Counted from the first letter of the stretch, positions 24,821 through 34,172 are shown. The stretch is 47,792 bases of DNA from Tepidiforma flava (GCF_027594505.1 NZ_CP115149.1:1797088-1844879); one strand, 5' to 3'. The notes: generated by a model from the sequence alone, not told the origin. Translations and numbers: made by a program.

Positions 24821-25744
24821 CTACCGCGCCCCGCCCCGGGGCGGCGGCGGGTCATCCGGCGCATCCGGGATGCGGTACGTCACCGGGCCCGGGTGCCACA
24901 GCCATCCCAGCCCGCCCTGCGCCGCCTTCCGGCCGTAGAATCCGCCGCCCGGCCCGCGCAGCGCCCACGCCGCCCCGACCGCCAGCAGGGCCCCGGCCAG
25001 CGGCCCCGCAAGGTACACCCACCAGTCCTTCCACTCCCACAGCACCAGCGCCGGCCCCAGCGACCGGAACGGGTTCATCGACGCCCCGCTCATCGGCCAC
25101 CCGATGAGGCCCGCCAGCGCGATGTAGCCGCCCACCCCGCCCGCTCCCAGCGGCCCCACGTTCTGCGCTCCCGAGGCCGTCCCCAGGATCACCGTCACCA
25201 GCCCGAACGTCAGCACCACCTCCCACCACATCGCCCGCAGCGCGCTCACCCCCTCGCCCGGCAGCGTCAGCCCGGCCGTCCCCTGCTCCCCGACGAGCGC
25301 CGCGAGCGCCCCCGCCGCTGCCGTCGCACCCACCGCCTGCGCCACGAGGTACAGCGGCACCCGCCGCCACGGGAAATCCGACCGCAGCGCAAATGCCAGC
25401 GTCACTACGGGATTCAGATGCGCGCCGGAGACCGAACCCATCGACAGGATGATCGCCGCCACCATCAGCCCCGGCACCGTCACCTGCGTTGCCGGGCTCA
25501 CCACGTTGCCGCCGAACCGCGCGTCCACCATCGTCGCGCCCGCCGCCACGAACACGAGGAAGAACGTCCCCAGCACCTCCGCGAACAGCCGCCGCCACTC
25601 GTGCGCGTCGTCCATGAACGCGAACCGCTCCGCGAGGAACCCCGTCGGGTATCCCAGCGCCCGCGCCACCGCGTCGCCCGCATTCGCCACCCGCTCGGCC
25701 CGCTGCCGGACTTCGCTCGCCCGCGCCTCGTCTGTGGTCGTCAT
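24821..25744 (-). CDS. Aquaporin / MIP-family channel
   Basis: Water or glycerol channel, 307 residues. The two hemichannel loops are SGAHLNPVV (NPV, 111-113) and SGASMNPFRS (NPF, 224-226), variants of NPA at both sites, especially the first. Six transmembrane helices are visible, from FAEVLGTFFLVFVAAGAT on. A 50-residue N-terminal extension (EVRQRAERVANAGDAVARAL and following) and a 45-residue C-terminal tail lie outside the channel. The start is ATG 25744, with GAGGTG 9 nt upstream. Confidence 0.9.
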   Translation of the reverse strand: MTTTDEARASEVRQRAERVANAGDAVARALGYPTGFLAERFAFMDDAHEWRRLFAEVLGTFFLVFVAAGATMVDARFGGNVVSPATQVTVPGLMVAAIILSMGSVSGAHLNPVVTLAFALRSDFPWRRVPLYLVAQAVGATAAAGALAALVGEQGTAGLTLPGEGVSALRAMWWEVVLTFGLVTVILGTASGAQNVGPLGAGGVGGYIALAGLIGWPMSGASMNPFRSLGPALVLWEWKDWWVYLAGPLAGALLAVGAAWALRGPGGGFYGRKAAQGGLGWLWHPGPVTYRIPDAPDDPPPPRGGAR

Positions 25745-25854
25745 CGCTCCAGGCACCTCACGCGTTGGATGGCCCCGCAACCTAGCACCGCTGCCCACCC
25801 CGATCAACGTCTCGCCCCCGGGCGGCTCCCCTGCCCGCCTCCCGCGCCCCGCGG

Positions 25855-25860
25855 TAAGCT
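25855..25860 (+). promoter_or_regulatory. -10-like element TAAGCT upstream of the carboxyltransferase gene
   Basis: TAAGCT is 27 nt before ATG 25888; the leader carries GGAG (25878-25881) at 6-nt spacing. Confidence 0.35.
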
Positions 25861-25887
25861 GCCGCCATCACCCCGCCGGAGCCCGCG

Positions 25888-27504
25888 ATGGACCCCTTCG
25901 CCCACCAGCTCCCCCGCCTCGAATCCCGCATCGACCCCGCCTCTGAGGCCTTCCGCGCGAACGCCGCCCACAACCGCGCGCTCATCGCCGACCTCCGCGC
26001 CCGCCTCGACCGCGTCGCATCCGCCGCCGAACCCGCCGCCATCGAACGCCACCGCGCCCGCGGCAAGCTCCTCGCCCGCGAGCGCATCCAGCTCCTCATC
26101 GACCCCGCGACGGCCTTCCTCGAGTTCAGCCCCCTGGCCGCCGACGGTGTCTACGACGACGATGTCCCCTCTGCCGGCATCGTCACCGGCATCGGCGTCG
26201 TCGCCGGCCGCCCCTGTGTCGTCATCGCCAACGACGCCACCGTCAAAGGCGGAACCTATTACCCTCTCACCGTCAAAAAGCACCTCCGCGCCCAGGAAAT
26301 CGCCGAAGAGAACCGCCTCCCCTGCATCTACCTCGTCGATTCCGGCGGCGCCTTCCTCCCGCTCCAGCACGACGTCTTCCCCGATAAGCACCACTTCGGC
26401 CGCATCTTCTACAACCAGGCCCGCATGAGCGCCCTCGGCATCGCCCAGGTCGCCGCCGTCATGGGCTCCTGCACCGCCGGCGGCGCCTACGTCCCCGCCA
26501 TGAGTGACGAAACCGTCATCGTCCGCGGCACCGGCACCATCTTCCTCGGCGGCCCGCCCCTCGTCCGCGCGGCCACCGGCGAAATCACCACCCCCGAAGA
26601 GCTCGGCGGCGCCGATGTCCACACCCGCATCTCCGGCGTCGCCGACCACCTCGCCGAGGACGACCACCACGCCCTCCGCATCATCCGGGAGATCGTCGCC
26701 ACCCTCCCGCCGCCTCCGCCGCCGCCCTGGCCCGTCGCCGAGCCGGAACCCCCGGCCTATCCCGCCGACGACCTCCTCGGCATCGTGCCCGCCGACCTCC
26801 GCCACGCCTTCGACGTCCGCGAAGTCATCGCCCGGGTCGTCGACGGCTCCCGCTTCCACGAATTCAAGGCCCGCTACGGCACCACCCTCGTCTGCGGCTT
26901 CGCCCGCATCGAAGGCCACCCCGTCGGCATCGTCGCCAACAACGGCATCCTCTTCTCCGAGTCCGCGCTCAAAGGTGCCCACTTCATCGAACTTTGCGCC
27001 GCCCGCGGCATCCCGCTCGTCTTCCTCCAGAACATCACCGGCTTCATGGTCGGCCGCCAGTACGAAAACGCCGGCATCGCAAAGGACGGCGCCAAGATGG
27101 TCACCGCCGTCGCCTGCGCCGAGGTCCCGAAGTTCACCGTCATCATCGGCGGCAGCTTCGGCGCCGGGAACTACGCCATGTGCGGCCGCGCCTACGGCCC
27201 CCGCCAGCTCTGGATGTGGCCCTCCGCCCGCATCTCCGTCATGGGCGGCGAACAGGCCGCCTCCGTTCTCCTCCAGGTCCGCCTCGACCGCGGCGAAACC
27301 CTCACCCCGGAGGAGCAGGAAGCCTTCAAAGCCCCCACCATCGCCCGCTACGAAGCCGAAGGCTCCCCCTACTTCTCCACCGCACGCCTCTGGGACGACG
27401 GCGTCATCGACCCCCGCGACACCCGCCGCGTCCTCGCCATCGGCCTCCAGGCCGCCGCCTGCGCGCCGCTCCAGCCGACCAGGTTCGGCACTTTCCGCAT
27501 GTAG
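25888..27504 (+). CDS. Acyl-CoA carboxylase carboxyltransferase (beta) subunit, methylcrotonyl-CoA type
   Basis: Transfers carboxyl from biotin to an acyl-CoA, probably methylcrotonyl-CoA (leucine breakdown) or a related substrate; 538 residues, as in MCC beta. The N-terminal half carries [20 protein letters not shown], the conserved [20 protein letters not shown] stretch characteristic of MCC, and [17 protein letters not shown]. The C-terminal half carries [20 protein letters not shown] and [20 protein letters not shown]. The biotin-bearing partner lies at 29327-31210 on the other strand, separated by one secreted protein, so the pair is convergent instead of in one operon. Confidence 0.93.
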   Translation: MDPFAHQLPRLESRIDPASEAFRANAAHNRALIADLRARLDRVASAAEPAAIERHRARGKLLARERIQLLIDPATAFLEFSPLAADGVYDDDVPSAGIVTGIGVVAGRPCVVIANDATVKGGTYYPLTVKKHLRAQEIAEENRLPCIYLVDSGGAFLPLQHDVFPDKHHFGRIFYNQARMSALGIAQVAAVMGSCTAGGAYVPAMSDETVIVRGTGTIFLGGPPLVRAATGEITTPEELGGADVHTRISGVADHLAEDDHHALRIIREIVATLPPPPPPPWPVAEPEPPAYPADDLLGIVPADLRHAFDVREVIARVVDGSRFHEFKARYGTTLVCGFARIEGHPVGIVANNGILFSESALKGAHFIELCAARGIPLVFLQNITGFMVGRQYENAGIAKDGAKMVTAVACAEVPKFTVIIGGSFGAGNYAMCGRAYGPRQLWMWPSARISVMGGEQAASVLLQVRLDRGETLTPEEQEAFKAPTIARYEAEGSPYFSTARLWDDGVIDPRDTRRVLAIGLQAAACAPLQPTRFGTFRM

Positions 27505-27551
27505 GCGCCCCCGCCAGCCGAATCATTCAGTAAGACACGCGCGAACCGGCG

Positions 27552-27577
27552 GGAACATTTCGTCCGCCGCCGTCGTT
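27552..27577 (+). promoter_or_regulatory. Candidate ECF-sigma promoter GGAAC-N18-GTT
   Basis: GGAAC (27552-27556), 18 nt, GTT (27575-27577) fits the promoter form used by SigE/SigH-type ECF factors. It is 38 nt before the ATG of the three-module secreted protein. Immediately downstream GTTCCC-N10-GGGAAC forms a 6-bp inverted repeat. Confidence 0.35.
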
Positions 27578-27614
27578 CCCTGCATCGAAGGGGAACACCC
27601 CCGCAGGAGGAACC

Positions 27615-29213
27615 ATGCCTTCGAACCCGCCCATCCGGCTCTCCGGCCCGCTCGGCTGGGCTATCGCCGGCGTCGCGGCCGCGGCCGTCTTCGCCGCCGG
27701 CGCCCTCACCGCCCGCGCCTTCTTCGATGGCGGCGGCGATGCCCCGCCCGCTGCCGGCGGCGCCTCGCCCGGCATCTCCGCCCCGTTCCCGGCCCGCACG
27801 CCGTTCGGCCGCCCGGCCATCCCCGCCGCCGCGGGCTCCCCCGGCATCGGCGGCGCCGGCGGCGAGGACGCCGCCTCCTCCAAGCTCGGCTATGGCATGC
27901 CGTACCAGTGCCAGGCGCCGCTCCCGGCCTCGGCCCTCGGCATCTCCGCCGTCGACCTCGAGGCCGCCGGCATCCAGCCCCGCGTCCCCCGCGACGGCTT
28001 CGAACTCATCGCCGTCAGCCTCGCTGCTGTTGCTGACTGCGACGACCAGGGCCAGCCGACCGGCACCCCCCGGCCGATGCTCTCTACGTCCTGGCGCCAC
28101 ACCGCGACCGGCCTCGAGGCCTACCTCTCCCAGGTAGCCTCGTCCGAGCCCCTCGCCCCCGTCCTTCGCTCCGACGGGGCTGTCTTCGCCGCCCTCGGCT
28201 ACCACTTCTCCATCTACGTCAACAGCTACCCCGTCCGCCCCTACGACACCGCGAAGCCCTACCCCTCCGGCCCCGACCCGCGCGCGCCGGAAGTCCTGCG
28301 CGAACTCATCAGCAAGGTCGCGCCCGGCTTCGACCAGCAGTGCTTCTGGACCGTTACCGATGCCGACTGGTCGGCCCTCGCCGCCTTCAGCGTCGGCGAC
28401 CCCCGCCCGGCCATCCCCTCCGGCCTCGCCCTCTCCGAAGTCCACATCACCGCCTTCCGCGAGCCCGCGGCCGGCTGCGATACCTCCGTCAAGCCGACCG
28501 AAGGCTTCGGCCTCTACGCCTACTGGAACTCCGACCAGGGCGACATCTTCGGCGTCTCCGTGACCGGCCTGCCCGCCGGCGCCGATGCCTCCTTCCCCGG
28601 CTACATCGACCAGTACAGCGCCAGCTGGGCCTCCCGCGGTCTCCAGTTCTCCGTCTGGTACGGCGGGAAGGACGGCAGCGGCAGCGCCGACGTCATCCGG
28701 GCCGTCGCGAAAGCCCTCGACCCCTCGTTCAGTGACGCCTGCTTCGTCCGCCAGCGCACCCTCACCGAGGCCGACATCCAGCGGCTCGGCTTCCGCGCGC
28801 CCGTCCCGCCCGCCGGCTACACCGTGACCCGGTCGGCCAGCTTCGCCATGGACATCGACCCCGGCTGCCAGCGGCCGCAAGGGTTCGCCGCCAGCTACAG
28901 CCTCTCGTGGACGCTCGAAAAAGGCGCCGACGTCATCGACGTCGCCATCTACGCCAGCCCCGGTGCCTCCGCCTCCGGCGAATTCTTCGGCTGGATCAGC
29001 GACTACGGCATCGGCTGGGTCACCGCCGACGGCACCAGCTACAACGTCAACGCCTACTCGAAGGGCATCAATCCCGCCGTCTCCCGCGACGACCTGATCG
29101 CCGTCGCGAAGAGCCTCGACCCCGCCCTCGACATCGAGAAGCTCGAGAAGCAGCCCGGCGGCGGCGCGGTCCCGCCCCGCCCCGCGCCCGACGCCCCCGA
29201 TAAGGGGAACTGA
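27615..29213 (+). CDS. Membrane-anchored extracellular protein with three homologous Cys-paired modules
   Basis: Not recognised. 532 residues: a short cytoplasmic start, one transmembrane helix (about 12-32), a Gly/Ala/Pro linker to about 95, then three modules at about 97-240, 241-373 and 374-506 and a Pro-rich tail. Each module begins near a Cys (C99, C243, C376), has a second Cys 42-45 residues on (C142, C288, C418), an aromatic middle (LSTSWRHTATGLEAYL; YAYWNSDQGDIFGV; YSLSWTLEKGADVI) and ends with a similar helix (LRELISKVAPGFD; IRAVAKALDPSFS; LIAVAKSLDPALD). One disulfide per module seems likely. Strong Shine-Dalgarno (AGGAGG) 4 nt before the ATG; possible ECF promoter upstream; perfect hairpin terminator downstream. 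Confidence 0.85.
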   Translation: MPSNPPIRLSGPLGWAIAGVAAAAVFAAGALTARAFFDGGGDAPPAAGGASPGISAPFPARTPFGRPAIPAAAGSPGIGGAGGEDAASSKLGYGMPYQCQAPLPASALGISAVDLEAAGIQPRVPRDGFELIAVSLAAVADCDDQGQPTGTPRPMLSTSWRHTATGLEAYLSQVASSEPLAPVLRSDGAVFAALGYHFSIYVNSYPVRPYDTAKPYPSGPDPRAPEVLRELISKVAPGFDQQCFWTVTDADWSALAAFSVGDPRPAIPSGLALSEVHITAFREPAAGCDTSVKPTEGFGLYAYWNSDQGDIFGVSVTGLPAGADASFPGYIDQYSASWASRGLQFSVWYGGKDGSGSADVIRAVAKALDPSFSDACFVRQRTLTEADIQRLGFRAPVPPAGYTVTRSASFAMDIDPGCQRPQGFAASYSLSWTLEKGADVIDVAIYASPGASASGEFFGWISDYGIGWVTADGTSYNVNAYSKGINPAVSRDDLIAVAKSLDPALDIEKLEKQPGGGAVPPRPAPDAPDKGN

Positions 29214-29238
29214 CGCCAGCTTCCCGGTTCCGCGCGCG

Positions 29239-29271
29239 AACGGGGGAGCCGCATCTGCCGGCTCCCCCGTT
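29239..29271. terminator. Bidirectional hairpin terminator
   Basis: Perfect 13-bp inverted repeat (AACGGGGGAGCCG and its complement, 29239-29251 and 29259-29271) with a 7-nt loop. It lies 26 nt after the secreted-protein stop and ahead of the convergent carboxylase stop. AA at the left foot and TT at the right give a short T run for either strand. Confidence 0.75.
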
Positions 29272-29326
29272 TCCAGTTTGCCCTGCTCCATCCACCGCCG
29301 CGGCGGTTGTCCTGCCGCTCCCGGCG

Positions 29327-31210
29327 TCAGCCGGCCCGCGGTTCGAGGCGCACCAGCACCTCCCCCGCCGCCACCGCCGCGCCCGGTGCGACGCAAACCT
29401 CCGTGACGACGCCCGCAGCGTCCGCCCGCACCGGGTGCTCCATCTTCATCGCGTGCACCACGCACAGCACGTCCCCCGGCTGAACCGTTTGCCCTGCCGA
29501 GACCGGCACCGCTGCGACCGTCCCCGCCAGCGGCGCCAGCGCCGCCGCACCTCCGCCGCCCTCGTCGGCCGCAGCCCGGCGTCGCGGCGCCGGTGGCAGC
29601 GCTGTGCGGAATGTCCAGCAGCGCCCGGAGCCATCCTCCACCACGAGCCGCCCCGCCTCCGCCCGCGCCCGAAGCCCGGGCGCCGGCTCGCCGAACGCCA
29701 GCGCATCCGCCGTGCGCCGCCCATCGTCCAGCCAGAGCGCCGGCGTGCCCGCGCCGATCCACGCAGGCCCGGCGAACGCCCCCGCCCCTGCAGCAAGCTG
29801 CGCCGCCGCCGCTGCGGCCGCAGCCCACGCGCCGGCCGGCGCGCCCGACCGCTCCAGCAGCGCCGGCAGCCGCTCCTCCAGCCACCCCGTGTGCACCTCG
29901 CCGCGGATGAACTCGGGGTCATCGGCGAGCGCCTGCGCCAGCGGCGCCGTCGTCCGCGGCGTCTCGACGAGCCCCGGCGGAATCCCCCGCAGCAGCGACA
30001 CCGCCTCCTCCCGCGTCCGCCCGCGCACCACCACCTTCGCCAGCAGCGAGTCGTAGAACCCGGGCACCCGGTCGCCGTCGCCGTATCCCGCGTCCACCCG
30101 CCAGCCCGCAGCCCCCGCACCCGGCCACCACCGCACCTCGCCGCCGGTCGGCTGGAAGTCGGCCGCCGGGTCCTCGGCATTCACCCGGAACTCGATGGCG
30201 TGCCCCGCGAACCGCACTTCGTCCTGCCCGAACGGCAGCCGCTCGGCGGCCGCAATCCGCACCTGCAGCTCGACGAGGTCGAGCCCCGTCACTACCTCCG
30301 TCACCGGGTGCTCCACCTGCAGCCGCGGGTTCACCTCCAGGAAGTACCACGGCCGCCGCCCGCTCGCGCCTGGCTCCCCCACGAGGAACTCGACCGTCCC
30401 GGCGTTCACGTACCCCGCCGCCTGCGCCAGCCGCACCGCCGCCGCCGTCAGCTCCGCCCGCAGCGCCGCGTCCACCGCCGGGCTCGGTGCCTCCTCCACC
30501 AGCTTCTGCCGGCGGCGCTGCAGCGAGCACTCCCGCTCGCCGAGGTGGACCGCCGCGCCGTGCCCGTCCGCCAGCACCTGCACCTCGATGTGGCGCGGCC
30601 GCTCCACCAGCCGCTCGAGCAGCAGGCTGCCGTCGCCGAACGCCGCCTCCGCCTCGCGCCGCGCCCCGGGGATGAGCGCGCGCAGCTCCGCGAGCGACGC
30701 CGCCGCCCGCATGCCCCGGCCGCCGCCCCCGGCCCGCGCCTTCACCAGCAGCGGGAACCCGACTTCCGGCGCCGCCCCGAGCAGCTGCTCGTCATCGTCC
30801 GGCCCGTCATACCCCGGCACAACCGGGATGCCCAGCCCCTGCGCGAACTGCCGCGCCCGCGCCTTGTCCCCCAGCAGCTCCATCGCGCCCGGCGGCGGCC
30901 CGATGAACACCAGCCCCGCCGCCGCGCACGCCCGCGCGAACGCCGCCGACTCCGCAAGGAACCCGTAGCCCGGGTGCACCGCCTCGCAGCCGTGCGCCCG
31001 CGCCGCCGCGATGAGCTGCTCCCCGTCGAGGTAGCTCTCCGCCGCGCTCGAACCCCGCAGCAGCGCCACCGCATCCGCCTCCCGCGCCGCCAGCGAGAGC
31101 CGGTCCGCCGGCGACGCCGCGAGCACGGCCCGCACCCCCAGCCGCCGCAGCGTGCGGATGATGCGGACCGCGATCTCGCCCCGGTTCGCCACGAGCACCG
31201 CTGCGAACAT
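29327..31210 (-). CDS. Acyl-CoA carboxylase biotin carboxylase / biotin carrier (alpha) subunit
   Basis: ATP-dependent carboxylation of enzyme-bound biotin; partner of the carboxyltransferase at 25888. 627 residues. Biotin carboxylase domain: VLVANRGEIAVRIIRTLRRL, HPGYGFLAESAAFA, FIGPPPGAMELLGDKARARQ, ATP-grasp glycine loop KARAGGGGRGM, and FLEVNPRLQVEHPVTE. The C-terminal biotinyl domain has VVHAMKMEHPVRADAAG, where the second Lys context AMKM marks the biotinylated lysine. The linker of about 120 residues is Ala-rich. Start ATG 31210; no clear Shine-Dalgarno, and an in-frame GTG at 31228 is an alternative. Confidence 0.93.
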   Translation of the reverse strand: MFAAVLVANRGEIAVRIIRTLRRLGVRAVLAASPADRLSLAAREADAVALLRGSSAAESYLDGEQLIAAARAHGCEAVHPGYGFLAESAAFARACAAAGLVFIGPPPGAMELLGDKARARQFAQGLGIPVVPGYDGPDDDEQLLGAAPEVGFPLLVKARAGGGGRGMRAAASLAELRALIPGARREAEAAFGDGSLLLERLVERPRHIEVQVLADGHGAAVHLGERECSLQRRRQKLVEEAPSPAVDAALRAELTAAAVRLAQAAGYVNAGTVEFLVGEPGASGRRPWYFLEVNPRLQVEHPVTEVVTGLDLVELQVRIAAAERLPFGQDEVRFAGHAIEFRVNAEDPAADFQPTGGEVRWWPGAGAAGWRVDAGYGDGDRVPGFYDSLLAKVVVRGRTREEAVSLLRGIPPGLVETPRTTAPLAQALADDPEFIRGEVHTGWLEERLPALLERSGAPAGAWAAAAAAAAQLAAGAGAFAGPAWIGAGTPALWLDDGRRTADALAFGEPAPGLRARAEAGRLVVEDGSGRCWTFRTALPPAPRRRAAADEGGGGAAALAPLAGTVAAVPVSAGQTVQPGDVLCVVHAMKMEHPVRADAAGVVTEVCVAPGAAVAAGEVLVRLEPRAG

Positions 31211-31240
31211 CGCCGCGCATTCAACCACAGCCCGGCCGGG

Positions 31241-31462
31241 CTACGCGAGCCGCCCGTCCACCAGCCGCACCACCTCGCCCCGGCGCGCCCCGCACCACCG
31301 GCACGAGCCGTCCATCTCCGGGTCGGGATGCCGCACCGCCACCTCCACGACCCCGCTGAGGTCGCCGAGCTCCTCCGCGGCCCACGCCGCCAGCTCCCAC
31401 GCCACGAACTCCCGCGGCGGCCGGCACACGAACACCAGCCGCCGCGGCGCCGCGCCGCTCAC
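31241..31462 (-). CDS. Small CxxC protein coupled to the alcohol dehydrogenase
   Basis: Not recognised. 73 residues from GTG 31462, which overlaps the dehydrogenase stop as GTGA. A short strand (RLVFVCRPP, Cys13), a helix (FVAWELAAWAAEEL), then GVVEVAVRHPDPEM, a knuckle-like SCRWCGARRGEVV (Cys54, Cys57) and a closing strand. The CxxC could bind zinc with a second subunit or be redox active. Longer readings upstream in the same frame run inside the dehydrogenase gene and are not credible. Confidence 0.6.
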   Translation of the reverse strand: MSGAAPRRLVFVCRPPREFVAWELAAWAAEELGDLSGVVEVAVRHPDPEMDGSCRWCGARRGEVVRLVDGRLA

Positions 31463-32493
31463 GGCCGGAGCGCGATCTTCAGGACGCCGCCTTCCCGCTT
31501 CCGGAAGAGGTCGTACCCCGCCGGCGTCTCGCTCAGCTTCAGCGAGTGCGTCAGCAGCGGCCGGAGGTCCACCTTCCCGCCCTTCACCAGCGCCATCAGC
31601 CGCTCCATCCGCGCCGTCCCCACCGGGCAGAGCGTCGTCACCACCTTCCGGTGCATGAACGACCCGCCCGTCGGCAGCCGCAGCTCGCTGTACCCGCCGT
31701 ACACGCCCACCGAGCTGACCGTCCCGCCGTTCCGCACCACCGCGCACGCGTTCTGGAACGTCACCTCATGCCCCAGCGCCTCCACCGCCACGTCCACCCC
31801 GCGGTTCCCCGTCAGCCGCATGATCTCCGCCACCGCATTCGCCGGGTCCACCACCACGTCGGCGCCGAACCGCTTCGCCATCGCCGCCCGCTCCGGGATG
31901 CCCTCGACCGCGATGATGAGGCCCGCGCCGTACGTCCGCGCCCCGGCCGTCGCGCACAGGCCCACCGGCCCCTGCGCGAAAATCGCCACCGTGTCCCCCG
32001 GCTTCAGCTCCGCCCGCTCGATCGCCGCGAACCCCGTCGACATGATGTCCGTCACGAACAGCACCTGCTCGTCCTCGAGGCTGTCCGGCACCCTCGCCAT
32101 CGAGGTCTGCGCCCCGTTCACGAGGAAGAACTCGCCCTGCGCCCCGAAGAGCAGGTTCGCCGGCGCGCCGAACGTCTCGCACACTTGGTGCTCGCCTTCC
32201 ATGCACCGCCGGCAGGTGCCGCAGCAGAGCAGGCAGCTCACCACCACCCGGTCGCCCGGCCGGAACGCCGTCACCCCTGCGCCGACGGCCTCCACCGTCC
32301 CCACCGCCTCGTGCCCCATCGGCACGCCCGCCGGCACCGGCAGGTGGTCCACCACGTGGATGTCGCTCCCGCAAATCGTCGAAAGCCGCGTGCGGATGAG
32401 CGCCTGTCCCGGCCCCGGCGTATCCGGGTACGGGATCTGCGCCATCGCCACCTGCCCCTCGCCCGTCTTCACGCACGTGTTCGAAACCGGCAT
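31459..32493 (-). CDS. Zinc-dependent alcohol dehydrogenase (MDR superfamily)
   Basis: NAD(P)-dependent oxidation of an alcohol or polyol; 344 residues. Catalytic zinc site: TICGSDIHVVDH (Cys) and PMGHEAVGTVEAVGAGVTAF (His-Glu). Structural zinc lobe: SCLLCCGTCRRCMEGEHQVC with the four spaced cysteines. Rossmann fold: AIFAQGPVGLCATAGARTYG, a GxGPVG variant. It has a strong leader (AAGGAGGAG before ATG 32493). The substrate is not determinable. A small CxxC gene is translationally coupled downstream. Confidence 0.93.
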   Translation of the reverse strand: MPVSNTCVKTGEGQVAMAQIPYPDTPGPGQALIRTRLSTICGSDIHVVDHLPVPAGVPMGHEAVGTVEAVGAGVTAFRPGDRVVVSCLLCCGTCRRCMEGEHQVCETFGAPANLLFGAQGEFFLVNGAQTSMARVPDSLEDEQVLFVTDIMSTGFAAIERAELKPGDTVAIFAQGPVGLCATAGARTYGAGLIIAVEGIPERAAMAKRFGADVVVDPANAVAEIMRLTGNRGVDVAVEALGHEVTFQNACAVVRNGGTVSSVGVYGGYSELRLPTGGSFMHRKVVTTLCPVGTARMERLMALVKGGKVDLRPLLTHSLKLSETPAGYDLFRKREGGVLKIALRP

Positions 32494-32579
32494 CGTCAGC
32501 TCCTCCTTCTCCGCGGGCCGCTCCCGGCCCGGCTCCTGAATCCTACCGGGTCATCGAGAACTGCTGGCCGGGAGCGCTG

Positions 32580-33668
32580 CTACACCCGCTCGGCGACCGC
32601 GCTCCCCATCGTCCGCGTATCCACCACCTTCGCCCCCGGCCCGGCGATGTCCGGCGTCCGCAGCCCCTCCCGGATGACCGCATCCACCGCCTCTTCCACC
32701 GCCCGCGCCTCCGCCTCCAGCCCGAGCGAGAGCCGCAGCATCATCGCCGCGCTCAGGATCATCGCCAGCGGGTTCGCCTTCCCCTGCCCCGCGATGTCCG
32801 GCGCACTCCCGTGAATCGGCTCGTACAGCCCGACGCCCGTCCCGTCCTTCCGCCGCCGCCCGAGGCTCGCCGAGGGCATCATCCCCATCGAACCCGCCAG
32901 CATCGCCGCCTCGTCCGTCAGGATGTCGCCGAACATGTTCTCCGTCACGATGACGTCGAAGCTCGCCGGCCGCCGCACGAGGTACATCGCGCACGCATCC
33001 ACGAGGATGTGCTCCAGCTCCACGTCCGGGTACTGCTTCCCCACCTCCGTCGCCACCTCCCGCCACAGCTGACCCGTCCGCAGCACGTTCGCCTTGTCCA
33101 CGCTCGTGACCTTCTTCCGCCGCTGCCGCGCGAGCTGGAACGCGACGTGGCACACGCGCGCCACCTCCCGCTCGCTGTACCGCAGCGTATCCACCGCCTG
33201 CCGGCCCTCCGCGCTCTCCCACCGCCGCTTCGGCCTGCCGAAGTACAGCCCGCCGGTCAGCTCCCGGATCACGACCATGTCGACGCCCTCGAGCACCTCC
33301 GGCTTGAGCGTGCTCTCCCCGACCATCTCCGGCGCGATCTTCACCGGCCGCAGGTTCGCGAACAGCCCCAGCTGCTTCCGCATCCCGAGGATCGCATCCT
33401 CGGGCCGCACCGCCGCCCGCGGGTCATCCCACTTCGGCCCGCCGACGGCCCCGAACAGCACCGCGTGCGAGGCTTTCGCCTTCGCCACCGTCTCCGGCCG
33501 CAGCGCGACGCCGTACCGGTCGATCGCAGCGCCCCCGATCGTCTCCTCCTCGTAGACGAACTCGTGCCCGAAGCGCCGCTCGACGCGGCCCAGCACCTTC
33601 AGCGCCTCTTCCATCACCTCCGGGCCGATCCCGTCGCCCGGCGTCACCAGGATGCGAAACGTAGCCAT
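32580..33668 (-). CDS. leuB: 3-isopropylmalate dehydrogenase
   Basis: Third step of leucine biosynthesis, NAD-dependent oxidative decarboxylation of 3-isopropylmalate; 362 residues. Motifs: [91 protein letters not shown], and the cofactor/metal signature [20 protein letters not shown] with [10 protein letters not shown]. The substrate Arg and Asp positions are in place. Its upstream neighbours are the cupin and aat, not leuC/leuD, which lie 2 kb away on the same strand. Confidence 0.97.
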   Translation of the reverse strand: MATFRILVTPGDGIGPEVMEEALKVLGRVERRFGHEFVYEEETIGGAAIDRYGVALRPETVAKAKASHAVLFGAVGGPKWDDPRAAVRPEDAILGMRKQLGLFANLRPVKIAPEMVGESTLKPEVLEGVDMVVIRELTGGLYFGRPKRRWESAEGRQAVDTLRYSEREVARVCHVAFQLARQRRKKVTSVDKANVLRTGQLWREVATEVGKQYPDVELEHILVDACAMYLVRRPASFDVIVTENMFGDILTDEAAMLAGSMGMMPSASLGRRRKDGTGVGLYEPIHGSAPDIAGQGKANPLAMILSAAMMLRLSLGLEAEARAVEEAVDAVIREGLRTPDIAGPGAKVVDTRTMGSAVAERV

Positions 33669-33721
33669 GGCCCCGTATTCTCCCGGCCCGGGGCCTCACC
33701 GTCGATCAGGTCCGCCGGCCC

Positions 33722-34114
33722 TCAGTCCTCCATGTCGGCGTCTGCCCCGCGCGGCAGGCGCAGGTCCGCCGGCTCCGCCGCACCCGTCACCGGCACCTGG
33801 TCGTCGGCGCCGAGCGGCGGAATCGAAATGTTCGCCACCACGGCCTCCCCGTCGAGAGGGCTCGCCCGGTGCACGCTCCCCGGCCACACCGCCAGCACCT
33901 CGTACGGCTTCAGCACCGTCTCAACCCCGTCGACCTCCACCACGACGCTGCCCTCCAGCGCGACGTACATCTGCATCGACCGCCGGTGCACGTGCGAGCC
34001 GACGGCGTCGCCCTCGCCGCTCATCCGGATCACCCGGACGCTCGCCGCCGGGCATTCGTAGTCGGTCAGCAGGTGGTACAGTCCTACCGGGACGGGACGG
34101 GTCGCGGTCATCAT
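33722..34114 (-). CDS. Cupin-domain protein
   Basis: Small beta-barrel metal-binding protein; 130 residues. Cupin motif 1 is GSHVHRRSMQMYVALEGSVVVEV (the first His pair and the later Gly are typical). Motif 2 is weaker: YEVLAVWPGSVHRAS, with one His. The C-terminal 25 residues are acidic and look unstructured. AAGGAGG is 3 nt before the first ATG (34114) and 6 nt before the second in-frame ATG (34111), so the second is the better start. Function unknown; many such proteins bind sugars or mannose derivatives or act as regulators. Confidence 0.8.
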   Translation of the reverse strand: MMTATRPVPVGLYHLLTDYECPAASVRVIRMSGEGDAVGSHVHRRSMQMYVALEGSVVVEVDGVETVLKPYEVLAVWPGSVHRASPLDGEAVVANISIPPLGADDQVPVTGAAEPADLRLPRGADADMED

Positions 34115-34172
34115 CCGCCTCCTTGTCGGTCTTCTCCTCCAGTGTGCGCCGATTCCTGCCCCGCGTCGCGGG

